Assembly: GCF_900112105.1 (NCBI RefSeq)
Contig: NZ_FOKV01000005.1
Span: 184,907 to 248,906, forward strand
Source of the DNA: Zunongwangia mangrovi
Lineage (GTDB): Bacteria; Bacteroidota; Bacteroidia; Flavobacteriales; Flavobacteriaceae
Direction of reading: 5' to 3'
DNA: 64,000 nucleotides
Shown here one piece after another: positions 18,803-25,622 of this stretch. The stretch's first letter is position 1; the number at the start of each line of letters is the position of its first letter. Both the position numbers and the translations under genes were made by a program. The notes beneath the pieces are model-generated. The model did no database searches. It was not told the DNA's origin and saw only the letters and a program-made list of their open reading frames with translations.

Positions 18803-19333
18803 TTACGATTTACGTTTGTATACAGAAGTAAGATTACGGCCAAGACCATCATAGTCTAACCCGTAACCTACTATAAATTCATTCGGAATTTCGATTCCTG
18901 TATAATCTAATTTGAATTTTTCGCGATATATGGAAGGTTTATGAAAAAGCGTTGCAACTTTATAATCGGCCACACTCTTTTCATTTAAAATCTGATCGAG
19001 TTCTTTAAGCGTGCCTCCAGTATCCACAATATCTTCTAAAATTACCACTTTCTTACCGGCCAAAGATTTAGTAAGTCCAATTAAGGTTTTTACATCTCCG
19101 GTAGATTCGGTTCCTTCATAAGATCCCAGCTTCACAAACTGAATATCACATTCTCCTTTATATTTCTTCATAATTTCAGAAGAAAACATGAAAGAACCAT
19201 TTAAAACACTAAGAAAAACTGGTTGCTCGTCTTTATAATCTGCATTTAGATTATCTGCTATTTTAGTGATTGCTTCATTGATTTCTTCCTCACTTACATA
19301 AGGTTCAAAAACAAGATCGTGTAGTTTTACCAA
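18803..19333 (-). CDS. hpt: hypoxanthine phosphoribosyltransferase
   Basis: A 176-residue purine salvage enzyme converting hypoxanthine or guanine and PRPP to IMP or GMP. The PRPP-binding loop EDIVDTGGT is at residues 100-108, preceded by KKVVILE. LSVLNGSFMFSSEI and the C-terminal FIVGYGLDYDG are also family signatures. It is the first gene of the hpt-adk-obg transcript. A perfect -7 box (TATCTTTG, minus strand, 19355-19362) lies 22 bp before the ATG. Confidence 0.92.
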   Translation of the reverse strand: MVKLHDLVFEPYVSEEEINEAITKIADNLNADYKDEQPVFLSVLNGSFMFSSEIMKKYKGECDIQFVKLGSYEGTESTGDVKTLIGLTKSLAGKKVVILEDIVDTGGTLKELDQILNEKSVADYKVATLFHKPSIYREKFKLDYTGIEIPNEFIVGYGLDYDGLGRNLTSVYKRKS

Positions 19334-19354
19334 AACTTCAATTTTTTAAAGAAG

Positions 19355-19362
19355 CAAAGATA
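19355..19362 (-). promoter_or_regulatory. -7 promoter box of hpt-adk-obg
   Basis: Minus-strand TATCTTTG matches TAnnTTTG fully, 22 bp before the hpt start. No -33 TTG is found at the right distance. Confidence 0.4.
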
Positions 19363-19429
19363 AGGAATCTCATTTACACCACTCTACCAATTTCTATAAG
19401 AATAAATAGGGCAATCTGATGTAAAAATT

Positions 19430-19437
19430 TATTTTTG
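19430..19437 (+). promoter_or_regulatory. -7 promoter box of purK
   Basis: TATTTTTG fits TAnnTTTG exactly, 17 bp before the purK ATG. It diverges from the hpt box about 70 bp away. A -33 TTG is lacking. Confidence 0.4.
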
Positions 19438-19453
19438 CACAAACATCGCAAAT

Positions 19454-20614
19454 ATGATTAATTACTTTTCTTCAGATTTTAAACTAGGAATTCTTGGTGG
19501 TGGCCAGTTGGGTAAAATGATGCTTTACGATACCCGTAAATATGATATTCAGACTTATGTTTTAGATCCTAGCGACGAAGCTCCCTGCAAAATTGCTTGT
19601 AATTATTTTGAGCAAGGTGATCTTATGGATTATGAAACGGTTTTAAACTTCGGAAGAAAAGTTGATGTGCTTACTTTTGAAATTGAAGGAGTTAATGTTG
19701 AAGCTTTAAAAGCACTGGAAGCTGAAGGAATTAAAACCTTCCCAAGTGCTGCAACCTTAGAGAAAATTCAGAATAAAGCCGTACAAAAACAGTTTTATAC
19801 TGAAAAAGATATTCCTACCGCGCCATTTAAAACCTATCAAAAAATAGAGAATCTTATCGCAGATGTTGAATCTGGAGCTAGATCTTTACCTTTTGTTTGG
19901 AAAAGTGCCACAGGTGGTTATGACGGTAAAGGTGTTTCGGTGATCAAAGAAGCTGAAGCTTTAAAAGAATTACCGGATGCCGAGTGTATTGCTGAAGAAA
20001 TGATTCCTTTTAAAAATGAGCTTGCGGTGATCGTTGCCAGAACACCAAGTGGCGAGGTTAAAACCTATCCTGTGGTAGAAATGGAATTTCATCCAACGGC
20101 CAATCAAGTAGAATATGTGATTTGCCCGGCAAGGATCGAAGATCATGTTGCTGAAAAAGCAAGAGCAGTAGCACAAAAAGTATCTGAAGCTTTTGAACAT
20201 GTTGGGCTTTTAGCGGTTGAAATGTTCCAAACAAAAGAAGATGAAATCCTGGTCAACGAAGTTGCTCCACGACCTCACAATAGTGGTCACTATAGCATTG
20301 AAGCTAGTTACACCAACCAATTTGAACAACATTTACGAGCTATTTTAGATTTACCATTAGGAAACACCGATAGTAAAGTAGGCGGAATTATGGTGAATCT
20401 TGTTGGTGATAAAGATCACGAAGGCGAGGTAGTTTATGAGAATATCGATAAGATTATGAAAATGGACGGTGTTACTCCGCATATCTACGGAAAAAAGATC
20501 ACTCGCCCTTTTAGAAAAATGGGACATGTAACTATTGTAAACGAAAATATCGACGAAGCTAGAAAAGTGGCCGAGCAGGTTAAAGGCGAAATTAAAGTAA
20601 TTAGCAGAAGTTAG
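19454..20614 (+). CDS. purK: 5-(carboxyamino)imidazole ribonucleotide synthase (PurK)
   Basis: A 386-residue ATP-grasp enzyme that carboxylates aminoimidazole ribonucleotide with bicarbonate to N5-CAIR in purine synthesis. The N-terminal KLGILGGGQLGKMM is the PurK nucleotide-like fold, PFVWKSATGGYDGKG the ATP-grasp phosphate loop, and EVAPRPHNSGHYSIEA the family signature with catalytic and metal residues. PurE, the next enzyme of the pathway, follows 123 bp downstream on the same strand, separated by a small repeat-like tract (20690-20730). Confidence 0.95.
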   Translation: MINYFSSDFKLGILGGGQLGKMMLYDTRKYDIQTYVLDPSDEAPCKIACNYFEQGDLMDYETVLNFGRKVDVLTFEIEGVNVEALKALEAEGIKTFPSAATLEKIQNKAVQKQFYTEKDIPTAPFKTYQKIENLIADVESGARSLPFVWKSATGGYDGKGVSVIKEAEALKELPDAECIAEEMIPFKNELAVIVARTPSGEVKTYPVVEMEFHPTANQVEYVICPARIEDHVAEKARAVAQKVSEAFEHVGLLAVEMFQTKEDEILVNEVAPRPHNSGHYSIEASYTNQFEQHLRAILDLPLGNTDSKVGGIMVNLVGDKDHEGEVVYENIDKIMKMDGVTPHIYGKKITRPFRKMGHVTIVNENIDEARKVAEQVKGEIKVISRS

Positions 20615-20737
20615 AAGTTTTTCTGAATCTTTTTTGGGTTTCAAACTCTAAAATATTGAAGCCTACCCTCAATAGTAAACTGATTAATTAAAATTAAAAG
20701 CTAATTGCTTATAGCTGTTAGCTAAAAAATACAAATT

Positions 20738-21226
20738 ATGAGCAAAGTAGGAATAATAATGGGAAGCACCAGCGACCTGCCGGTAATGCAGGAAGCGGTA
20801 GATATTTTACAAGGATTTGATATCGAAGTTGAAGTAGATATTGTTTCAGCACATCGAACTCCGGAGAAATTATTCGACTACGGAAAAAATGCTCATACTC
20901 GCGGAATTAGCGTAATTATCGCTGGCGCCGGTGGAGCCGCTCACCTACCGGGAATGATCGCGTCTCTTTCTCCTCTACCCGTAATAGGAGTGCCGGTAAA
21001 ATCAAGAAACTCCATCGATGGATGGGATTCTGTTTTATCTATTTTACAAATGCCAGGCGGAGTACCGGTTGCAACTGTTGCTTTAGACGGAGCTAAAAAC
21101 GCCGGAATCTTAGCCGCACAAATCATTGGTGCAGCTGATAAATGTGTTCAGGATAAAGTTTTAGTTTATAAAGAAGGTCTTAAGGAAAAAGTGATCAAAG
21201 GTGCTGAAGAGGTTAAGAAGAAGTAG
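20738..21226 (+). CDS. purE: N5-carboxyaminoimidazole ribonucleotide mutase (PurE class I)
   Basis: A 162-residue enzyme that moves the carboxylate of N5-CAIR to carbon 4, giving CAIR. Motifs: GIIMGSTSDLPVM near the N-terminus, SAHRTPE with the catalytic histidine, IAGAGGAAHLPGM, and GVPV. Length and the SAHRTP motif indicate the class I, PurK-dependent form, consistent with purK immediately upstream. Confidence 0.95.
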   Translation: MSKVGIIMGSTSDLPVMQEAVDILQGFDIEVEVDIVSAHRTPEKLFDYGKNAHTRGISVIIAGAGGAAHLPGMIASLSPLPVIGVPVKSRNSIDGWDSVLSILQMPGGVPVATVALDGAKNAGILAAQIIGAADKCVQDKVLVYKEGLKEKVIKGAEEVKKK

Positions 21227-21599
21227 TTTCTAGATCGCTGCGCTTTTAGATCTTAGATCGCGTTGTTGTTAGTATTTAGAATTGAGTATTTAGATTGCTT
21301 TTTTTATATTCCAGAATCTAGAAAATAGATTTTAGATTACTTATTAATGAATGAGATTTCTTCATTTCTTTAGAACTAATCTGTAATAAAATTAGCTGAT
21401 TGCTGAAAGCTAAAGGCTGCCTGCTAATTGATCACTGTTTATTGATTATTGCTAATTGACATCCTGCCAATTCGTCCGAAAAAGTAGGCTCAAAATCGAT
21501 AATTCTGGCAATCAATCTTTAAAACCTGAAATAACATACCTTTTCTAGTTTATGGCTTAGGCTTTGCTCATTTTATTTTCGAAAAAAATTGAAGGTATT
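21227..21599. other. 373-bp intergenic tract with degenerate TTAGAT and AGCT/GCTAATTG word repeats
   Basis: No ORF is supported. The left half repeats words such as TTTAGATC, TTTAGAATTGAG and TTTAGATTG; around 21392-21430 the words are TTAGCTGATTGCTGAAAGCTAAAGG and GCTAATTGATC split by short gaps. Similar AGCTAATTG/TAGCTGTTAGCTA words stand on the other side of purE (20698-20726). The function is unknown. Confidence 0.45.
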
Positions 21600-23630
21600 A
21601 TGAGTACAAATAACCCGCTATTGCAGGACTTTAAATTTGCTCCGTTTTCTAAGATTGAGACCGAACATTTTAAGCCTGCAATTACCGAAGCCATACAATT
21701 AGCAAAATCTGAAATCGAAAATATTGCTTCAGCTGAAACTGAGCCAACTTTCGAAAATACTATAGAAGAATTAGAATTTTCAGGAGAAAAACTGGATCGT
21801 GTGAACAGTATTTTCTTCAACCTTAATTCTGCTGAAACTAATGCTGAAATCCAAAAGATTGCACAGGAAGTTTCTCCCCTTTTATCAGAATTCAGAAATG
21901 ATATTATTTTAAATGAAGCTCTTTTTAAACGCGTAAAAGCGGTTTACGATCAAAAAGATCAGTTAGATCTTACGACAGAGCAAAAGACGCTTTTAGATAA
22001 AAAATACAAGGCTTTTTCTAGAAATGGTGCTAATCTTCCGAAGGAAAAACAGGAAGAATTACGGGAAATCGACAAGCAACTTTCTGCGTTAAGTCTAAAT
22101 TTTGGTGAAAATGTTTTAGCTGAAACCAACAAATTCGAGCTACAGATCACCAACGAAGAGGATCTTGATGGCTTACCAGAGAGTTTTAAAGAAGAAGCGA
22201 AAGGCGTAGCAGAATCCAGAGATAAAGAAGGCTGGATCTTCACTTTAGATTATCCAAGTTACATCCCGTTTATGAAGTATGCGAAAAATCGTGAGCTTCG
22301 TAAAAAAATGGCGATCGCTTTTGGTGCTAAGGGATTTCATGGTGATGAATTAGATAATCAGGAAAATGTACTGAAAATCGCTAAACTTAGGTATCAGCGA
22401 GCACAACTTTTAGGATTTGACACGCACGCGCATTTTGTCTTGCAGGAACGTATGGCTGAAACTCCGGAAAAAGTGGATAGTTTCTTAAATGAACTGCTTG
22501 AAAAGGCAAAACCTGCTGCGGAAAAAGAATTTGCAGCGCTTGAAAAATTCGCGAAAGAATTAGATAATATCGACCGACTGGAAAAATGGGATTCGGCTTA
22601 CTACAGCGAAAAATTGAAGCAAAAATTATTCAATTTGGATGATGAGAAGTTGAAACCTTATTTCAAATTAGAAAATGTGATCGATGGCGTTTTTACGGTT
22701 GCAGGCAAGTTATACGGACTTCAATTTAACGAAACCAGCGAGGTTGAAAAATATCATCCAGATGTAAAAACCTACAATGTTACTGACGAAAATGGTAAAG
22801 ATGTAGCTTTATTTTATGCCGATTTTCACCCAAGACCGGGAAAACGTGGTGGCGCCTGGATGACCGAGTATAAATCTCAGTATATAAAAAATGAAAAAGA
22901 AGAACGCCCGCATGTTTCGATCGTTTGTAATTTCACGAAACCTACAAAATCTGAACCTTCATTATTAACTTTTAATGAAGTGACCACGCTTTTCCATGAA
23001 TTTGGGCATGCGCTGCACGGAATGTTAGCCAATACGGTTTATCCAAGTTTATCGGGACCTAATGTGTATTGGGATTTTGTTGAATTACCTAGCCAGGTTT
23101 TAGAAAACTGGTGCTACGAGAAAGAAGCACTTCAATTATTTGCAAAACACTACAAAACCGGCGAAGCCATCCCGATGGAATTAGTAGAGAAGATCAAAGA
23201 ATCTTCTAATTTTCAGGAAGGTATGCAAACCGTTCGGCAGTTGAGTTTTGGAATGCTGGATCTAAGCTGGCATGCTATCGATCCTACAGATATAAACGAT
23301 GTAAAAGCACACGAAAATAAGGCTTTTGAGCCTACCAAATTATATCCAGATGTTCCTGAGAATTGTATGAGTACCGCATTTTCTCATATTTTCCAGGGAG
23401 GATATTCGGCTGGATATTATTCGTATAAATGGGCAGAAGTTTTAGATGCCGATGCTTTTGAATACTTCAGTGAAAAAGGAATTTTCAGCAAAGAAGTGGC
23501 CGATAAATTCAAAAACAATATTCTTTCTATGGGCGGGACAGAGCATCCAATGACGCTTTACAAACGCTTCCGTGGAAAAGAACCTCAGCCAGAGGCTTTG
23601 TTAAAAAGAGCCGGATTGATCGAGAAGTAA
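21600..23630 (+). CDS. M3 family zinc oligopeptidase (peptidyl-dipeptidase Dcp / oligopeptidase A-like)
   Basis: A 676-residue metallopeptidase from the ATG at 21600; the upstream in-frame reading adds 12 residues before MSTNNPLLQDFKF, the usual family N-terminus. The zinc site HEFGH is at residues 466-470 (TLFHEFGHALHGM), with the third ligand expected in the following helix, and GGYSAGYYSYKWAEVLDADAFEYF is the conserved C-terminal substrate-site region. No signal peptide is visible, so it is probably cytosolic and degrades short peptides. Dcp and OpdA cannot be separated from sequence reading alone. Monocistronic. Confidence 0.9.
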   Translation: MSTNNPLLQDFKFAPFSKIETEHFKPAITEAIQLAKSEIENIASAETEPTFENTIEELEFSGEKLDRVNSIFFNLNSAETNAEIQKIAQEVSPLLSEFRNDIILNEALFKRVKAVYDQKDQLDLTTEQKTLLDKKYKAFSRNGANLPKEKQEELREIDKQLSALSLNFGENVLAETNKFELQITNEEDLDGLPESFKEEAKGVAESRDKEGWIFTLDYPSYIPFMKYAKNRELRKKMAIAFGAKGFHGDELDNQENVLKIAKLRYQRAQLLGFDTHAHFVLQERMAETPEKVDSFLNELLEKAKPAAEKEFAALEKFAKELDNIDRLEKWDSAYYSEKLKQKLFNLDDEKLKPYFKLENVIDGVFTVAGKLYGLQFNETSEVEKYHPDVKTYNVTDENGKDVALFYADFHPRPGKRGGAWMTEYKSQYIKNEKEERPHVSIVCNFTKPTKSEPSLLTFNEVTTLFHEFGHALHGMLANTVYPSLSGPNVYWDFVELPSQVLENWCYEKEALQLFAKHYKTGEAIPMELVEKIKESSNFQEGMQTVRQLSFGMLDLSWHAIDPTDINDVKAHENKAFEPTKLYPDVPENCMSTAFSHIFQGGYSAGYYSYKWAEVLDADAFEYFSEKGIFSKEVADKFKNNILSMGGTEHPMTLYKRFRGKEPQPEALLKRAGLIEK

Positions 23631-23642
23631 ATTTCTCAATAT

Positions 23643-23716
23643 AGTCATCCTGAACTTGATTCAGGATCTCATCCACATATTAAGTGATGAGATTCCGGAT
23701 CAAGTCCGGAATGACT
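23643..23716. repeat. 74-bp nested palindromic intergenic repeat (REP-like)
   Basis: An outer inverted repeat pairs AGTCATCCTGAA... with ...CCGGAATGACT, and GGATCTCAT with ATGAGATTC. Each arm holds its own palindrome: CCTGAACTTGATTCAGG on the left and TCCGGATCAAGTCCGGA on the right. Located between the M3 peptidase stop and the sigma-factor gene. Such elements are usually present in many copies per genome. Confidence 0.75.
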
Positions 23717-23779
23717 AACACTTTAAATCCAAAAAAATTTCTAGCATATAAACCATTATTCAGAGTAAATAAGTTTTCT

Positions 23780-23787
23780 TATTTTTG
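23780..23787 (+). promoter_or_regulatory. -7 promoter box of the sigma-factor operon
   Basis: TATTTTTG, a full TAnnTTTG match, 24 bp before the preferred ATG at 23812. This suggests the upstream TTG reading start at 23785 is inside the promoter and not used. Confidence 0.4.
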
Positions 23788-23811
23788 ACTGATAATCTCA
23801 CGACAAAAACA

Positions 23812-24363
23812 ATGTCAACGCATACCATAGATCCTACAAAGTGGGTAGACAAATACTCAGATTATCTCTTCAATTATACGATTGTAAGAGTAAATGATCG
23901 TGAGATTGCCAACGATCTTATTTCAGAAACTTTTCTTGCCGGTCTTAAATCGATGGAGAATTTTAAGGGAGAAGCCAGTGAACGAACCTGGTTAATTTCG
24001 ATCCTTAAAAGAAAGATCATCGACCATTACCGCAAGATGAATTCGAAAAAAGGTCAGGCCGAAGTTCATATTAATTATCGTGATGGCGAAAATGACGGTG
24101 ACTGGCTGGAAGAACAGGTTGCCGATCAATTTGATAAAACCGCCGAAGACGATATGGAAAATACCGAACTTGGGATGGCAATTTTAGATTGTTTAGAAAA
24201 AATAAATTCTAAACACGCTGAAATCTTTAAGATGAAAACGATAGATGGTGTAGATACCGAAGTTATTTGTAAAGAATTCGACATTACTCCGTCTAACCTT
24301 TGGGTGATAATCCACAGAGCCAGAACGGCATTAGCTGCCTGTCTGGAACAAAATTGGTTTTAA
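23812..24363 (+). CDS. RNA polymerase ECF-type sigma-70 factor
   Basis: A 183-residue sigma factor. Region 2 is visible as YSDYLFNYTIVRVNDREIANDLISETFLAGLKSMENFKGEASERTWLISILKRKIIDHYRK (the DLxxETFL and WLISILKRKIIDHYRK motifs), and region 4 as GMAILDCLEKINSKHAEIFKMKTIDGVDTEVICKEFDITPSNLWVIIHRARTAL, a helix-turn-helix. The ATG at 23812 is preferred over a TTG nine codons upstream. A small Cys-rich anti-sigma-like gene begins 2 bp after the stop, so the pair is translationally coupled. The regulon is unknown; the fused Cys-rich partner suggests redox or metal stress. Confidence 0.9.
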   Translation: MSTHTIDPTKWVDKYSDYLFNYTIVRVNDREIANDLISETFLAGLKSMENFKGEASERTWLISILKRKIIDHYRKMNSKKGQAEVHINYRDGENDGDWLEEQVADQFDKTAEDDMENTELGMAILDCLEKINSKHAEIFKMKTIDGVDTEVICKEFDITPSNLWVIIHRARTALAACLEQNWF

Positions 24364-24365
24364 TT

Positions 24366-24629
24366 ATGCAGGAAGAAAAGAAATATATTGATTGTGATAA
24401 GGCTGAATGCTGTTGTGATAAAGGCCAGTATAAAGAAGCCGATAAAATTGAAAAACTTCAGTTGCTAGAGCATTTGGCAGAATGCCCTCGTTGTAGAGAA
24501 TACAGTGAGAAGAACACCAGGCTTACAGAGCTTATCGAAAAAGCAAAACTTAAGTGTTGTAGTGAAGATGAAAAAGAATGCTGGCGTAACGCTATTGAAG
24601 AAGAACTTAAAAAATCTCATTCAGAATAA
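24366..24629 (+). CDS. small zinc-binding anti-sigma-like protein (ZAS type), soluble
   Basis: An 87-residue protein beginning at ATG 24366, two bases after the sigma stop. H36-x3-C40-x2-C43 (EHLAECPRC) is the HxxxCxxC zinc anti-sigma motif. Further cysteines stand at C10, C15-C17, C64-C65 and C72, unusually many for the length. There is no transmembrane segment. Known ZAS proteins bind and inhibit their cognate ECF sigma, and release it when zinc-bound thiols oxidise; that role is inferred here. The last 23 bp overlap the 3' end of the convergent membrane-protein gene. Confidence 0.75.
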   Translation: MQEEKKYIDCDKAECCCDKGQYKEADKIEKLQLLEHLAECPRCREYSEKNTRLTELIEKAKLKCCSEDEKECWRNAIEEELKKSHSE

Positions 24630-25431
24630 CTAATATAAGCACCCAGAAAATGGGCGCTGCTTCTACCCAAAACGCAGCATAAAAAGGTTTTTGCTTTATT
24701 CTTGAAGCCAAAAGCATCCCAATTACTACCACAGAAAAAGCACACAAACCGGCAAAGCTTTGGTTTCCGATATTTGTTCTAAAAATTGAAATACCTACCG
24801 CAATTAGCATTAATACACTTCCAAAAATCTTGGTATTTTTTACGCCAAACAATTGCGGAATAGTTTTAAGGGAAGGATCATCGAACTTAAGATCCCGAAT
24901 CTCGAATGGAAGCATCAGCACTATATGAATCAAGATTCGTTGAAAAACGACTAAAATTTTATCCTGAAGCGAGATCTCATATTGGTGAAGTAAAGGCAAT
25001 AAAACTCCGGTTCCCGTCGCTGTTATAGCAATTACAAAAACCTTAATCCCGGCGATATTCCTTAAATTTTGATGTCCTTTTAAAACCGGCGTCGCATAAA
25101 GCAATGTGAGCATTCCCAAAATTGAAGACACAAACAAAGTTTTATAATCCTGCTTCAGCGTAAACCACAAAAGCGCTATAAAACAAAAAAAAGAAAAAAC
25201 CTGTATAATTTTAAGGTTTTCAGCTAAACTAGAATGATGTAATCTGGCTACACTAGCATATTTTACAAAATTATAGCTGCTAATTGTTCCGAAGAAAATA
25301 AAACCCAGCAGATTTTGGTCGATTTCTATTCCAAATTCCAAAAATGTGACCAGCGTAAAACAAAGCACCGCAATCCCGGTGTGGATACTAGAATTTATAT
25401 AAAGTTTAAAGAGATTTTTAAGCCATTTCAC
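24607..25431 (-). CDS. UbiA-like polytopic membrane protein of unknown function
   Basis: A 274-residue protein with about eight to nine hydrophobic helices. The layout resembles UbiA-superfamily prenyltransferases: a loop with YNFVKY where NDxxD would be, and FEIRDLKFDD in a position like the second Asp-rich motif. The first motif lacks the usual acidic residues, so prenyl-diphosphate chemistry is uncertain. I do not recognise a characterised homologue. It is convergent with the anti-sigma gene (23-bp overlap) and diverges from gcvP. Confidence 0.6.
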   Translation of the reverse strand: MKWLKNLFKLYINSSIHTGIAVLCFTLVTFLEFGIEIDQNLLGFIFFGTISSYNFVKYASVARLHHSSLAENLKIIQVFSFFCFIALLWFTLKQDYKTLFVSSILGMLTLLYATPVLKGHQNLRNIAGIKVFVIAITATGTGVLLPLLHQYEISLQDKILVVFQRILIHIVLMLPFEIRDLKFDDPSLKTIPQLFGVKNTKIFGSVLMLIAVGISIFRTNIGNQSFAGLCAFSVVVIGMLLASRIKQKPFYAAFWVEAAPIFWVLILVILNEIF

Positions 25432-25622
25432 TCGGCTAAAATAGCGATTTAAAAATTCAGTTTAATATTCGCTAAAATGAGATTCAATTCATATTCAATT
25501 TCATTAAATATCAACAACTTAGCAGACGTTAAAAAATGTTTAAAAGTGTCTCCCCTAATCTTTAAATATTTACGTTGAAATTATGTAATTTCGCGGCATC
25601 AAAAACACAACTATTTTATTTA

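Noticed and set aside
21600..23630. Neutral endopeptidase (M13) reading of the HExxH protease
   Set aside because: The HEFGHALHGM context and C-terminal YSYKWAEVLDAD belong to M3, not M13.
25432..25622. Glycine riboswitch before gcvP
   Set aside because: I looked for the paired aptamer pattern and saw only AT-rich sequence without the conserved GG.AGA/GG...G cores.
25575..25622. Upstream start for gcvP adding 16 residues
   Set aside because: The extension lies in the probable leader, and the conserved N-terminus starts right after the ATG at 25623.
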